This document shows positions 33,827 through 43,507 of a DNA stretch of 64,000 nt, one piece after another. The first letter of the stretch is position 1, and each line of letters starts with the position of its first letter. A program made the translations under genes and the position numbers. Source of the stretch: an uncultured Veillonellaceae bacterium (GTDB lineage Bacteria > Bacillota > Negativicutes > Veillonellales > Negativicoccaceae); NCBI GenBank assembly GCA_945876385.1, contig CAMCNU010000001.1, positions 248,001 to 312,000 on the forward strand. Direction: 5' to 3'. Below the pieces are notes generated by a model that saw nothing but the letters and a program-made list of their open reading frames with translations, searched no databases and was not told the origin of the DNA.

Positions 33827-34857
33827 ACAGGCGTTTGACGAAGAAACCGCAAGCGCAATTGACCGCATGCGGCCTGGATTTCTTTCCCCATTTCTTTGCG
33901 AACCGTGGCGGCAATACCGCTATGCTGCAAGCGTGCACAAAATGCATCGATGACCGTTTGCGAAGGTCGAAAGAGCGGGATTCCCTCGTTCTCATTCAGG
34001 GGAATCAGATTGATGTGACAGCGCAGCGGTTTGACCAAGCGCGCCAACTCATCTGCATGTTCCGGTCGGTCATTGACTCCGCGTATCAATATGTACTCGC
34101 AAGTCATTCGTCGTCGTGTAGTCTCCGAATACGCTTGCAATGCTCGCATCAGTTCAGGCAACGGATAGCGCCGGCTAATCGGCATAATCCGGTTGCGAAT
34201 CGTATCATTCGGCGCATGCAGTGACAGTGCCAGTGTAATGGGTAACCGCTCTTTGGCCAAGTGATAAATCTCATCGGTAATCCCCGACGTAGACAGCGTC
34301 ATATTGCGATAACTCATCTGCAACCCCTCCGGATCGGCGCAGCGGTGCATAAAGCGCACTACCTCCCGATAGTTTTGCAACGGCTCTCCCGAACCCATTA
34401 ATACTAAGGAATGAATCGCAATTCCCAGTTGCAGCTTAAATACATACAGTTGTGCCAACATTTCTTCCGCCGTCAAGTTGCGAATCAATCCGTTTTGCCC
34501 CGACGCACAAAAAGTGCAGCCGACGGCACAGCCCACCTGTGTAGACACACAAACCGAGTACCCGTAGTGATGATGCATCAGTACACTTTCTACCAGCGCA
34601 CCGTCGCGGTAGCGAATCAGTATTTTGGCCGTTTGCCCGTCATTGCTCAATTGCCGCTTGACCACTATCGGAAAATCGACGGAATGCACCTCGGCGAGTA
34701 CCTCCCGCAAGGCACGGGGAAGTTGTTGCATTTCGGCAAAATCGTGCACGCCACGATGGTACATGTAATCGTGCAGCTGCTGCCCGCGGTAAGCGGGAAA
34801 CCCAAGTCGCACGGATTCTTGTCGCAACTCTTCTCTTGTTTTCCCCCACAAATTCAC
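33823..34857 (-). CDS. rlmN: Dual-specificity rRNA/tRNA adenine-C2 methyltransferase
   Basis: A radical-SAM enzyme that methylates A2503 of 23S rRNA and A37 of some tRNAs. 344 residues; the cluster motif CAVGCTFC sits inside STQVGCAVGCTFCASG, followed by LVLMGSGEPLQNY. The start is GTG 34857, coupled by GTGA to rsmB, with AGAGAGG upstream; the longer frame enters rsmB. Upstream fmt-rsmB order is the common one. Confidence 0.95.
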   Translation of the reverse strand: MNLWGKTREELRQESVRLGFPAYRGQQLHDYMYHRGVHDFAEMQQLPRALREVLAEVHSVDFPIVVKRQLSNDGQTAKILIRYRDGALVESVLMHHHYGYSVCVSTQVGCAVGCTFCASGQNGLIRNLTAEEMLAQLYVFKLQLGIAIHSLVLMGSGEPLQNYREVVRFMHRCADPEGLQMSYRNMTLSTSGITDEIYHLAKERLPITLALSLHAPNDTIRNRIMPISRRYPLPELMRALQAYSETTRRRMTCEYILIRGVNDRPEHADELARLVKPLRCHINLIPLNENEGIPLFRPSQTVIDAFCARLQHSGIAATVRKEMGKEIQAACGQLRLRFLRQTPV

Positions 34858-36185
34858 GGCTGCCTCTCTTTCTCCAGCACGGCGATAAAAAAACCGTCCG
34901 AGCGATAATCCGACGGCCATATCGTAGTATATCCGTCGGCAATCTCTCCGATTGTCGGCAACGAAAACGGCACCAATCGATACATGGGATTCCCGCCTAG
35001 AAATGTACGAATCACATCTTCATTTTCATTTCGATTTACTGTACAAGTACTGTATACCAACCGTCCTCCCGGACGCACATAGGCTGCCGCACAATCCAAT
35101 ATGGATGTTTGTAACGCCGGGAAGGCATTGACACTTTCGCGTGTGCGTCGCCACTTCACATCGGGGCGATGCCCGATGACCCCCCAGCCGGAACAGGGGG
35201 CATCCACCAGCACCCGATGGTATTTCTCTGCCGCCTCCGGCACATACACGGTCGCATCCTGCACAATCCCTCGCACCGCGTCTGCTCCCAAACGAGCCGC
35301 ATTTGCTTCGATTAACTCTACCTTGTGCGCATGGATATCCGCCGCCACAATTTGCGCCCGATTTTGACTCAGCGCCGCCATATGGGTGCTTTTCCCCCCG
35401 GGCGCCGCACACATGTCCAAGATGGCCTCCCCCGACTGCGGATTGACCGCATAGGCGACCAGCATCGAAGAGATATCCTGCCAGTAAATCTCTCCCCGTT
35501 CCAACCACGGCCGGAGCGACGTGACGTCGCCGTCTATGATTTCCCGTCCCTCCGGAACGATAGTCGGACGCACCTTAATACCTTGCGCTTCCCACTCCGA
35601 TAAAATCGCTTGCGGCTCTTTCCGCAATGTGTTGATTCGTACATAACCGGGACTCGGCGACGACCACGCTTGCGCCGTTTGTAAAGTCTTTTCAAGTCCC
35701 CGCTGCGCCGTCAACTGTTCGACCAGCCAGAGCGGGATACCGTACGTCAGTGCAATATGTTCCTGCGGATTATCTTCAACAGACGGAATCGCAAACTGAT
35801 TTGCACGGCGCAAATAGTTACGCAAAACCGCATTGGTAAATTTTGCACTGCCGACATGTGTATGTTTTTTCACTAAATTGACCGATTCATTGACCGCCGC
35901 CGACGTCGGTATTTTGTCCAAGTAGATAATTTGATAGAGGGCGATATAGATCGCAATCACTACCTCCGGATCCATAGTGGCAACAGGGCGCTTGGCGAGT
36001 CGTTGTAAGATATTCTCCAATCGGTTCAAATAGCGCAAGACACCATACACCAATTCCGTACACAATCCCCGCTCACGGAGCGATAACGGCTGTCGCTGTA
36101 ATTGTGATCGCAGGGCAACATTGGCATACGCACCGTCAAACAGAATACGTCTGAGTATCAGTAAAGCCGATTCGCGAGCTGTCAT
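34854..36185 (-). CDS. rsmB: 16S rRNA m5C967 methyltransferase
   Basis: A 443-residue RsmB/Sun protein: N-terminal NusB-like RNA-binding domain (ESALLILRRILFDGAYANVAL), then a Rossmann methyltransferase with DMCAAPGGKSTHMA (motif I), VDAPCSGWGVIGHRPDVKW and YSTCTVNRNENED holding the two catalytic cysteines. ATG 36185 has AAAGGA upstream. It overlaps the DUF116 gene by 50 nt, unusually long for this window. Confidence 0.95.
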   Translation of the reverse strand: MTARESALLILRRILFDGAYANVALRSQLQRQPLSLRERGLCTELVYGVLRYLNRLENILQRLAKRPVATMDPEVVIAIYIALYQIIYLDKIPTSAAVNESVNLVKKHTHVGSAKFTNAVLRNYLRRANQFAIPSVEDNPQEHIALTYGIPLWLVEQLTAQRGLEKTLQTAQAWSSPSPGYVRINTLRKEPQAILSEWEAQGIKVRPTIVPEGREIIDGDVTSLRPWLERGEIYWQDISSMLVAYAVNPQSGEAILDMCAAPGGKSTHMAALSQNRAQIVAADIHAHKVELIEANAARLGADAVRGIVQDATVYVPEAAEKYHRVLVDAPCSGWGVIGHRPDVKWRRTRESVNAFPALQTSILDCAAAYVRPGGRLVYSTCTVNRNENEDVIRTFLGGNPMYRLVPFSLPTIGEIADGYTTIWPSDYRSDGFFIAVLEKERQP

Positions 36186-36972
36186 GGTTATCCTTTCCCG
36201 TACCGAGCAAATGTGCCAATACGTGTTCTACTTTGGCCAAGTCGACCTGCGTATTAAAGCAAGGTCCGTACGGACGTGCATTGAGCACCCCGAATACTAA
36301 AATCGGGAATACATCCCGCATGCCGAGCACCAAATCCCGCTCACAAGCGATGGCGATAATGACCTTGGGGCGATGTTGTTTCACCAGCAAGCGGGCAAAT
36401 GTCCCTCCGGTCGCAATATACAGCGATGTCCCCCAGCGCTTGGCGAGCCCTACAAGCCCGCCCACACAACAGCGCCCGCATTGTTTACACATAAACGCAT
36501 CGCGGGTTACCTTGATGGGGCATGTATCCAGTTGCAGGCAATGCGGAGTCAGCAGCATCACCTCGCTCGGTTTGACTTTGGTAATATAGTGCGCCGAGAT
36601 GGTGTTCATCAAGTCTACCAGCGATTGTCCGACCCGTTCCTTGGATATCCCCAGTATTCGCCCCCACTGCAAACAATACGGCAACATCCGATAGACGGTT
36701 TTTCCGGCCACTTTAAGTAGCGCCAGCGGCAGTTTCCCGGTGGCATAAGCGGCCACTGCGGTCACCCCTGCCAATACACCGCCGGCAATGACCGCCGCCA
36801 CAATCATCCCTACTACGAGATCGGCCAACCAAGGGTGAATCATCATCAAACCGGGGCGCAACAAAGCCGCAATGACTCCGCTTACGCCTGCCAACGTCAG
36901 CCATGCCAATGCCGTTAATCCTAAATACAGTTTCATTGACGCCAATGTTTGATCAATCTTCGGATTCGCCAA
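36136..36972 (-). CDS. DUF116 family membrane protein with cysteine cluster
   Basis: A 278-residue protein of unknown function. Two hydrophobic helical stretches lie at about 14-40 and 48-78; the soluble part has cysteines at 145, 151, 162, 165, 168, 169, 210 and 238, with CPIKVTRDAFMCKQCGRCC suggesting a metal or Fe-S site. DUF116 proteins often neighbour fmt and rsmB in Firmicutes. The start is TTG 36972, 6 nt after GGAG and overlapping fmt by 20 nt; ATG 36936 is the weaker choice. Confidence 0.85.
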   Translation of the reverse strand: MANPKIDQTLASMKLYLGLTALAWLTLAGVSGVIAALLRPGLMMIHPWLADLVVGMIVAAVIAGGVLAGVTAVAAYATGKLPLALLKVAGKTVYRMLPYCLQWGRILGISKERVGQSLVDLMNTISAHYITKVKPSEVMLLTPHCLQLDTCPIKVTRDAFMCKQCGRCCVGGLVGLAKRWGTSLYIATGGTFARLLVKQHRPKVIIAIACERDLVLGMRDVFPILVFGVLNARPYGPCFNTQVDLAKVEHVLAHLLGTGKDNHDSSRIGFTDTQTYSV

Positions 36973-37897
36973 ATCGTTCTCCTACCCGTAACTGGTAACC
37001 ATTAATAAAATCTGCTGCGCTCATTTGTTTTTTATTCTCCGGTTGTACAAGTTGTGCGACGAGGATACCGTCGCCTGTAGCGATATGAATACCTTGCGTA
37101 TCCATCTGCACAATCGCCCCCGGTGGACATGTTGTCGCTTCACTACTTGCAGCTACACGATGCAACTTGAGCCGGCGGTTACGAAACCGCGTATACACTC
37201 CCGGATTCGCATGCAAGGCATTCACTCGGCGGCGCAACGCGATTGCCGAGTGCTGCCAGCAGATATGCCCCTCTTCTTTGCTGATTTTTTGCGTATAGGT
37301 AGCCGTTTCATGATTTTGTGCACGTGCTTGCGCCAACGCAGCGGGCAGGTCACGCAAGACATCCGTCAAAACGTCCGCACCGAGCACCGCCAGTTTCTCA
37401 GTCAGCGCCGGCACATCATCATCTTCGGCTACGGCAATGGTGGCTTGCGCCACAATATCACCGGTGTCCATTCCTTCGTCCAGTCGCATAATCGTGACAC
37501 CTGTTTCGGTATCACCGTTCCAAATGCTGTATTGAATCGGAGCGGCGCCGCGATATTTCGGTAATAACGAAGCGTGCACATTAATACAGCCATAGGTCGG
37601 CATACGCAACACCTCTGCCGGCAATATTTTCCCGTAAGCCACCACAACAAACACGTCGGCATGCCACGCACGCAATTGTGCCAGCGTTTCTTCCGCCCGA
37701 ATCGTGGTCGGCTGGTAAACGGGAAGTCCGTGTGCAAGTGCCCAATCCTTGACAGGTGAAAACGCGACTTTTCCGCCGCGACGATTCACGCGATCCGGCT
37801 GGGTTACGACACCGACGACCTCGTGGCGTGAATCGGCCGCCAAGGCCGCCAATGACGGCACCGCAAACTCCGGAGTGCCCATAAATACGACCCGCAT
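36953..37897 (-). CDS. fmt: Methionyl-tRNA formyltransferase
   Basis: Formylates initiator Met-tRNA using 10-formyl-tetrahydrofolate. 314 residues with VVFMGTPEFAVPSL at the N-terminus, INVHASLLPKYRGAAPIQ (the catalytic Asn/His region) and GVTIMRLDEGMDTGDI, then the C-terminal barrel. It abuts def by 1 nt, the standard def-fmt pair. Confidence 0.96.
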   Translation of the reverse strand: MRVVFMGTPEFAVPSLAALAADSRHEVVGVVTQPDRVNRRGGKVAFSPVKDWALAHGLPVYQPTTIRAEETLAQLRAWHADVFVVVAYGKILPAEVLRMPTYGCINVHASLLPKYRGAAPIQYSIWNGDTETGVTIMRLDEGMDTGDIVAQATIAVAEDDDVPALTEKLAVLGADVLTDVLRDLPAALAQARAQNHETATYTQKISKEEGHICWQHSAIALRRRVNALHANPGVYTRFRNRRLKLHRVAASSEATTCPPGAIVQMDTQGIHIATGDGILVAQLVQPENKKQMSAADFINGYQLRVGERFGESED

Positions 37898-38364
37898 CAG
37901 TCTTCATCCTTTGTTTCGTATAATGTTTTGGCTCGCTCGATAAACAAAATACCGTCAATATGGTCATTTTCATGCTGAATCGCCTGTGCCAACAGTCCGT
38001 CTGCTTTCTTTACCTTGCGTTTTCCCCAACGGTTGGTATATTCAACCGTCACCGCGCAATGTCGCTCGACAATCCCTACCACACCGGGAATACTCAAGCA
38101 CCCCTCGGAAAGATCTGTCATTTCCGCAGATTTTTCCGTAATTACCGGGTTGATATACGCCTCAAATCCGTTCCCGTCATCAATCACAAACAAACGTAGC
38201 GACTTTCCGATTTGCGGCGCGGCCAAGCCCACGCCGTTGTCCGCATACATGGTCTCTTTCATATCATCGATTAAGGCCCGTACCGATTTATCGACTTTGT
38301 CAATCGGCGTGGCGACTTGTTTGAGTACCGGCGAACCGATCAATTCAATATTCAACTTTGCCAT
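37897..38364 (-). CDS. def: Peptide deformylase
   Basis: A metalloprotease that removes the N-formyl group from nascent proteins. The three motifs are exact: GVGLAAPQIG, EGCLSIPG (metal-binding cysteine) and QHENDHIDG (HExxH type with two histidine ligands). 155 residues, consistent with type 1 enzymes. It follows priA by 11 nt. Confidence 0.96.
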   Translation of the reverse strand: MAKLNIELIGSPVLKQVATPIDKVDKSVRALIDDMKETMYADNGVGLAAPQIGKSLRLFVIDDGNGFEAYINPVITEKSAEMTDLSEGCLSIPGVVGIVERHCAVTVEYTNRWGKRKVKKADGLLAQAIQHENDHIDGILFIERAKTLYETKDED

Positions 38365-38375
38365 ATTTCACCTCA

Positions 38376-40700
38376 CTATACAACTTCCGTGTCTATAATT
38401 ATACCATTCTCCGTCCAATCCGGATGATTCCGGATACACTCCTTGCATATCGTCAAATCACTCCCTTTGATGAGTAGCGAAACAAAAAAACGATCTCGAA
38501 CCTTGCGGACATATTCATCATAGGGACCGATTAACTCAACTTCTCCGTTTTTCACTGCCGATATCTGCGACAATCGTGCGGCATACTTCTCCGCTTGAGC
38601 AAGTGCACGCTCATACACCGTGTCAAAAAAAGTCATTCGCATTAATTCGGAAAACGGAGGATATCGTAATGCTTGGCGATACTGTATTTCCTCTTCATAA
38701 AATCCGCGATAATCATGTGTTCGGGCATGCCGAACCGCATAATGCTCGGGATGATACGTCTGTAAGACGACTTCTCCCTGTACATCTTTGCGCCCGGCTC
38801 GCCCTGCCGCCTGTGTCAGTAAGGAAAACGCCCGCTCAGCCGCCGTATAATCCGGCAAATTCAGCAGGTTGTCAACGGACAAAATACCTACCGCCCGTAC
38901 ATTCGGCAGGTCATGCCCCTTGGCGACCAGCTGGGTTCCCAACAAGATATCTCCTTGCCCGTCATGAAACGCATGCAACATGGCGGACAGTCTTTCCTGG
39001 CTTCCCATCGTATCCCGGTCCAGTCGAATAATACGTGCCTGCGGAAACATTTGTGCCAATAATTGCTCTGCTTTTTGCGTGCCGATTCCCAAAAACTTAA
39101 TGTATCGGCTGTGACATTCCGGACACACTTGCGGTACGGGATAGTTGCACTCACAATGATGACAGCGCAGCTGCCGGCCGTGCAAGTGATACGTCAACGG
39201 GCGCTCACACCGAGGGCACAGCGCAATATAACCGCATTGTCGGCACAAAATATAGGTGGCATACCCGCGCCGATTTAACAGCAAAATGGCCTGCTTATGA
39301 TGTTCCAGCACGCGTTGCAGTGTCGCCAGCAGCGGGCGAGAGACAATACTGTGATTTCCCGTCTCCAGTTCGCTGCGCATGTCGGCGACTACAATCTCCG
39401 GCAACGGAAGGTGACCGATACGGTGTGTGAGTTCCAAACGATGAATGTCACCTTGCTCGCTGCGATAATAGGTCGTCACCGCCGGCGTTGCACCGCCCAA
39501 CACGACAGTGGCACCGTGCAGCCGTCCCAACTCTTCCGCGACGCGTCGTGCATGATAGCGCGGACTGTCCTCTTGTTTGTAGGAAGAGTCGTATTCTTCA
39601 TCTACCACAATCAGGCCCAAATGACGATGCGGCAAAAAGAGGGCCGATCGCGCACCGACGACGACTCTGGCTTGCTTGTGGCGTATCCGCCACCAATTCC
39701 CGTATCGCACCCCGGCCGCCATACCGCTGTGGGCATATACGACAGTATCTCCGAAATGCGCGGAAAAACGCGCTGTCATCTGCGGCGTCAATGCGATTTC
39801 CGGGACCAGAATCAACACCGACTTTCCCCGTGCAAGCGCACTTTCCGCGGCGCGAATATAGACTTCCGTCTTGCCGCTGCCGGTCACACCGTGGAGCAAA
39901 AAGACTTCACTCTTTCCGCCCTCTTGTGCCTGACGGATGGCTTGCAGGGCCGTTTCCTGTTCCGCCGTCAATTGCAACGACGGCAACGGCGGTACCGGCG
40001 GCACATGCGGCGCGTTAATCTCCTCCGCACGCACAACGAGTCCGTTTTTTTCCGCTTCCCGTCGTAACGACGCGGAAAATCCTGCCGCGGTCAACGCCGC
40101 TGCTGTTTGCGCCCCGCCTTTCGTCAAAAATTCATACAATTCCCGCTGCCGATAACGCTTTTCCAACATCGCCTGCGTCACCTGCGGCGCCGCGGCAAAT
40201 CGCGTGATTGTGGGAAACGCCAATGTCATGGTCGGCACCGCAGCCGCTTCCCAATACTCGTCATCTTGCTCCCAACCGGGTAGATGCCGCTCCCAGTAGG
40301 ACGCCAACTGCGGCAATTCGGACAAGTGCGGATAGCGCGCTCGGCCGGCCGCCGTCAAATGCCATCCCGACTGCAAACGAACAGGCGCCGAATCAAACAT
40401 AAACAACCGCAACGCGGTCAATCGTGTACATACATAATACGATGCAATCATCTCGGCCAACGCCATCATCTCGGCGCTGAACCACGGCTCTCTGCCGACA
40501 CCGGAATGAATCTCTTTGACCGTAAATGAAGGAGTCTCCGTCGTAACCGAGAGCACAATCCCCTCTTGCCAACCGCCGGCAAACGGAACGAGCACACGCC
40601 ACCCGACGGAAATATCCGTCGCCGTCTCCGGGATACGATATGTGAATGTGCGATCCAACTTTTTGCTGGGACGGTTAATCAATACTTCCGCAAATCGCAT
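38376..40700 (-). CDS. priA: Primosomal protein N' (replication restart helicase)
   Basis: A 774-residue superfamily-2 helicase that restarts stalled forks. Order: N-terminal DNA-binding domain, Walker A GVTGSGKTEVYIRA, DEEYDSSYKQ, then two zinc-binding sites from CRQCGYIALCPRC and CHHCECNYPVPQVCPEC, and the helicase motif QAAGRAGR. ATG 40700 follows AAGGAGA; a metK terminator lies just ahead of it. Confidence 0.96.
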   Translation of the reverse strand: MRFAEVLINRPSKKLDRTFTYRIPETATDISVGWRVLVPFAGGWQEGIVLSVTTETPSFTVKEIHSGVGREPWFSAEMMALAEMIASYYVCTRLTALRLFMFDSAPVRLQSGWHLTAAGRARYPHLSELPQLASYWERHLPGWEQDDEYWEAAAVPTMTLAFPTITRFAAAPQVTQAMLEKRYRQRELYEFLTKGGAQTAAALTAAGFSASLRREAEKNGLVVRAEEINAPHVPPVPPLPSLQLTAEQETALQAIRQAQEGGKSEVFLLHGVTGSGKTEVYIRAAESALARGKSVLILVPEIALTPQMTARFSAHFGDTVVYAHSGMAAGVRYGNWWRIRHKQARVVVGARSALFLPHRHLGLIVVDEEYDSSYKQEDSPRYHARRVAEELGRLHGATVVLGGATPAVTTYYRSEQGDIHRLELTHRIGHLPLPEIVVADMRSELETGNHSIVSRPLLATLQRVLEHHKQAILLLNRRGYATYILCRQCGYIALCPRCERPLTYHLHGRQLRCHHCECNYPVPQVCPECHSRYIKFLGIGTQKAEQLLAQMFPQARIIRLDRDTMGSQERLSAMLHAFHDGQGDILLGTQLVAKGHDLPNVRAVGILSVDNLLNLPDYTAAERAFSLLTQAAGRAGRKDVQGEVVLQTYHPEHYAVRHARTHDYRGFYEEEIQYRQALRYPPFSELMRMTFFDTVYERALAQAEKYAARLSQISAVKNGEVELIGPYDEYVRKVRDRFFVSLLIKGSDLTICKECIRNHPDWTENGIIIDTEVV

Positions 40701-40716
40701 GAAATCTCCTTACCAA

Positions 40717-40739
40717 AAAAGGCGGAAATCCCGCCTTTT
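40717..40739 (-). terminator. Terminator after metK
   Basis: A 9-bp perfect stem (40739-40731 with 40725-40717), loop of 5, then T's on the minus strand. It sits between the metK stop and the priA Shine-Dalgarno. Confidence 0.82.
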
Positions 40740-41925
40740 ATATACCTGCATCACGTTTCAATACATCCGCTTTGTCGACACGCTCCCACGGCAACTCGAC
40801 ATCCGTCCTGCCGAAGTGACCGTACGCGGCGGTTTGCCGATAAATCGGACGCTGCAAGTCAAGCTCTCTGATAATACCTGCGGGTCGCAAGTCAAAGTGT
40901 TTACGCACCAACTCGACGATTTTGTCCTCCGCAATGACACCTGTGCCGAATGTGTCCACCAAAATCGAAACGGGATGGGCCACCCCGATGGCATAGGCCA
41001 GCTGGATCTCACACTTATCGGCCAGCCCGGCAGCCACGATATTTTTCGCGACATAACGAGCCGCGTAGGCCGCCGAACGATCCACTTTAGTCGGATCCTT
41101 GCCGGAAAACGCCCCGCCACCGTGACGTGCCATACCGCCATACGTATCCACAATAATTTTTCGTCCTGTCAATCCGGAATCACCTTGCGGACCGCCGATA
41201 ACAAATCGTCCGGTCGGGTTGATGAAAATCTTCGTATCTCTATCATACATCTCCGGCGGCAATACCGGCCGAATCACTTGCTCGAGCACATCCTGATAAA
41301 TTTGTTCCTGCGCAATGTCGGGATTGTGCTGGATGGAGACTACCACCGTGTCAATCCGCTTCGGCTTGCCGTCTTCATACTCAACCGTGACCTGCGTCTT
41401 GCCGTCCGGGCGCAAGTACGGAATCTCACCGGACTTACGTTTCTCCGCCAAGCACCGTGCCATCCGATGTGCCAACGATACCGACAACGGCATCAATTCC
41501 GGCGTTTCCCGCACGGCAAATCCGAACATCATGCCCTGATCGCCCGCCCCGATTAAATCCAATTCGTCGTTGCTGGCCTCCTTGGTCTCCAACGATTGAT
41601 CCACCCCTTGGGCGATGTCTTTCGATTGTTCGTCAATCGACACCAGAATGCCGCAGGTATTCCCGTCAAATCCGAGTGCGGCATCCGTATACCCGATTTC
41701 ACAAACGGTTTTACGAATAATCTGCGGGATATCGATATAGCACGAAGTAGAGATTTCTCCGACCACATGTACCAGCCCTGTATTGACAACCGTTTCACAA
41801 GCGACACGTCCGCTCGGATCTTGTGCCAAAATCGCATCCAATATGGCATCTGAAATTTGGTCGGCAATTTTATCGGGATGACCTTCCGTCACGGATTCGG
41901 AAGTAAAATACATCTTATTTTCCAT
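40738..41925 (-). CDS. metK: S-adenosylmethionine synthetase
   Basis: Makes SAM from methionine and ATP. 395 residues; [21 protein letters not shown] at the start, [12 protein letters not shown], and [19 protein letters not shown] are signature blocks. ATG 41925 follows AAAGGAGA. The gene is controlled by the SAM-I riboswitch directly upstream and ends at its own terminator. SAM by-products would be handled by the mtn/ahcY/mtaD genes. Confidence 0.97.
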   Translation of the reverse strand: MENKMYFTSESVTEGHPDKIADQISDAILDAILAQDPSGRVACETVVNTGLVHVVGEISTSCYIDIPQIIRKTVCEIGYTDAALGFDGNTCGILVSIDEQSKDIAQGVDQSLETKEASNDELDLIGAGDQGMMFGFAVRETPELMPLSVSLAHRMARCLAEKRKSGEIPYLRPDGKTQVTVEYEDGKPKRIDTVVVSIQHNPDIAQEQIYQDVLEQVIRPVLPPEMYDRDTKIFINPTGRFVIGGPQGDSGLTGRKIIVDTYGGMARHGGGAFSGKDPTKVDRSAAYAARYVAKNIVAAGLADKCEIQLAYAIGVAHPVSILVDTFGTGVIAEDKIVELVRKHFDLRPAGIIRELDLQRPIYRQTAAYGHFGRTDVELPWERVDKADVLKRDAGI

Positions 41926-41946
41926 AGCGTCTCCTTTACATGACAC

Positions 41947-41970
41947 AAAAAATCCCTCGCGACGAGGGAT
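41947..41970 (-). terminator. SAM-riboswitch expression-platform terminator
   Basis: An 8-bp perfect stem (41970-41963 with 41959-41952) with a 3-nt loop and a U run (41951-41947) on the minus strand, just before metK. Confidence 0.88.
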
Positions 41971-41975
41971 CCACC

Positions 41976-42066
41976 CTCATCTGTCAGTCAATCACTGTCG
42001 GAATTAGCACCGTTTGAACGGTTGCTGTAGTATCATCGGGCCGTTCCCTCAACTACTCTGGATGAG
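41976..42066 (-). promoter_or_regulatory. SAM-I riboswitch (S-box)
   Basis: The minus strand carries the S-box core: CATCCAGAGTAGTTGAGGGA, ACGGCCCGATGA, CAGCAACC, GGTGCTAATTCC, and P1 formed by CTCATC (42066-42061) with GATGAG (41981-41976). It precedes metK and its terminator, so high SAM would shut off SAM synthesis. Confidence 0.96.
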
Positions 42067-42075
42067 TACATATCT

Positions 42076-42104
42076 ATTGTAACGAAATATTTCTATTTAT
42101 GCAA
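42076..42104 (-). promoter_or_regulatory. Promoter for the SAM riboswitch-metK transcript
   Basis: On the minus strand TTGCAT (42104-42099), 17-nt spacer, TACAAT (42081-42076). It overlaps the 3' end of coaBC. Confidence 0.72.
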
Positions 42105-43301
42105 GCGGGACCGGCATTCCGCGGCGCGCCTAACAATTCGCTCCGCCACTTCCTGTTTATCCATCCGTGCCAACGCCTCCGGCTCCCTGTCGGGATAGAG
42201 CAACGTGACGATATTGGTTTCCGTATTGAACCCCGCTCCCGGTTGCGATACATCATTGGCCACCAAAATATCCAAATTTTTACGCTGCAATTTTTCCGTT
42301 CCGTGCGCAATCAAATTCTGCGTTTCAGCGGCAAACCCCACCAAGACTTGGTGCGTTTTTCGTTGTCCCAATTCGTACAAAATATCGGGATTTTTGGTCA
42401 AGGTCAACTGCAACTGCTCTTGCGATTTTTTGATTTTTTGATCCGCCACCAAATCCGGACGGTAATCCGCTACCGCCGCCGCTTTGATGACAATATCCGT
42501 ATCCGCAAAAACAGCATCCACCGCCGCTTTCATTTCCAGCGCACTGGTCACATAGACGATTTCTACCTCCGGCGGGACTTCCAACTTATCCGTCGCGCTC
42601 ACCAGCGTCACTTTGGCGCCTTGGCGCGCCGCTGCCCGCGCCAGTGCATAGCCCATCTTGCCGCTGGAACGGTTGCCGATAAAGCGCACCGGATCAATCG
42701 GTTCACGTGTACCGCCGGCCGTTACCACTACTCGGGCTCCGGCAAGCAAATGCTCGCTGAGTGCCTGCTCGACGGCAAACAAAATCCGTGCCGGTTCCGG
42801 CAGGCGACCTTTGCCGCAAGTCCCGCAGGCCATTTCTCCGGCATCCGGTTCAATGATACGGTAACCGTGTCTGCGTAATCGTTCCAGATTCTCCTGAACA
42901 ATCGGATTTGCAAACATATTGGTATTCATCGCCGGAGCCAGCAAGACCGGAGCTTGCGTTGCCATAACCGTTGTCGTCAACATATCATCGGCGATACCGC
43001 CTGCGATTTTTCCGATACAGTTAGCCGTCGCCGGTGCAATCAAAAACAAGTCCGCCCAATTGGCCAATGCGATATGCTCGACATTCCAATGCGTGACTTC
43101 CGCCCACATATCGACATAGACCGGTTCCCCGGAAAGCTCCCGAAACGCCAAGGCCGAAACGATGCGTGTCGCATTTTGGGTCATGATAACACGCACTTGC
43201 GCGCCCTCTTTGCGCAATTTGCGCACCAAATCCAACGCTTTGTAGACAGAAATCCCGCCGGTAACCCCCAGGAGAATATGCTTGCCGTCCAACCGATTCA
43301 T
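42093..43301 (-). CDS. coaBC: Bifunctional phosphopantothenoylcysteine decarboxylase/synthetase
   Basis: Two consecutive coenzyme A steps. The N-terminal CoaC flavoprotein half has GVTGGISVYKALDLVR, a catalytic histidine near TRIVSALAF/HWNVEHIALA, PAMNTNM and CGTCGKGRLPEP; the C-terminal CoaB half begins VVVTAGGTREPIDPVRFIGN and has KAAAVADYRP. 402 residues. ATG 43301 lies 7 nt after GAGG and overlaps the rpoZ stop as ATGA; TTG 43307 is less likely. Confidence 0.95.
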   Translation of the reverse strand: MNRLDGKHILLGVTGGISVYKALDLVRKLRKEGAQVRVIMTQNATRIVSALAFRELSGEPVYVDMWAEVTHWNVEHIALANWADLFLIAPATANCIGKIAGGIADDMLTTTVMATQAPVLLAPAMNTNMFANPIVQENLERLRRHGYRIIEPDAGEMACGTCGKGRLPEPARILFAVEQALSEHLLAGARVVVTAGGTREPIDPVRFIGNRSSGKMGYALARAAARQGAKVTLVSATDKLEVPPEVEIVYVTSALEMKAAVDAVFADTDIVIKAAAVADYRPDLVADQKIKKSQEQLQLTLTKNPDILYELGQRKTHQVLVGFAAETQNLIAHGTEKLQRKNLDILVANDVSQPGAGFNTETNIVTLLYPDREPEALARMDKQEVAERIVRRAAECRSRLHK

Positions 43302-43507
43302 CGCCAAGCCTCTTCCGCAATCCGGTACTTTAATTTCCGTGCCGCAATCTCCCGCAGCGCGATAGTCGTCGGCTTATCGCCGCGCGGCGGTACCAGCGGC
43401 TCGGCATTTTCCGTCAACTCCCGCGCCCGTTTAGCCGCCAACGTGACCAAGATATACTTGTTGCTGACCACATCGAGCAAATCTCCGATTGTCGGTTCAA
43501 TCATCAT
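43298..43507 (-). CDS. rpoZ: RNA polymerase omega subunit
   Basis: A small 69-residue RNA polymerase assembly subunit. EPTIGDLLDVVSNKYILVTLAAKRAREL followed by KPTTIALREIAARKL matches the omega fold. Two adjacent ATGs (43507, 43504) follow GAGGAGGT; the first has the better spacing. It overlaps gmk by 11 nt and coaBC by 4 nt, the typical gmk-rpoZ-coaBC order. Confidence 0.93.
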   Translation of the reverse strand: MMIEPTIGDLLDVVSNKYILVTLAAKRARELTENAEPLVPPRGDKPTTIALREIAARKLKYRIAEEAWR

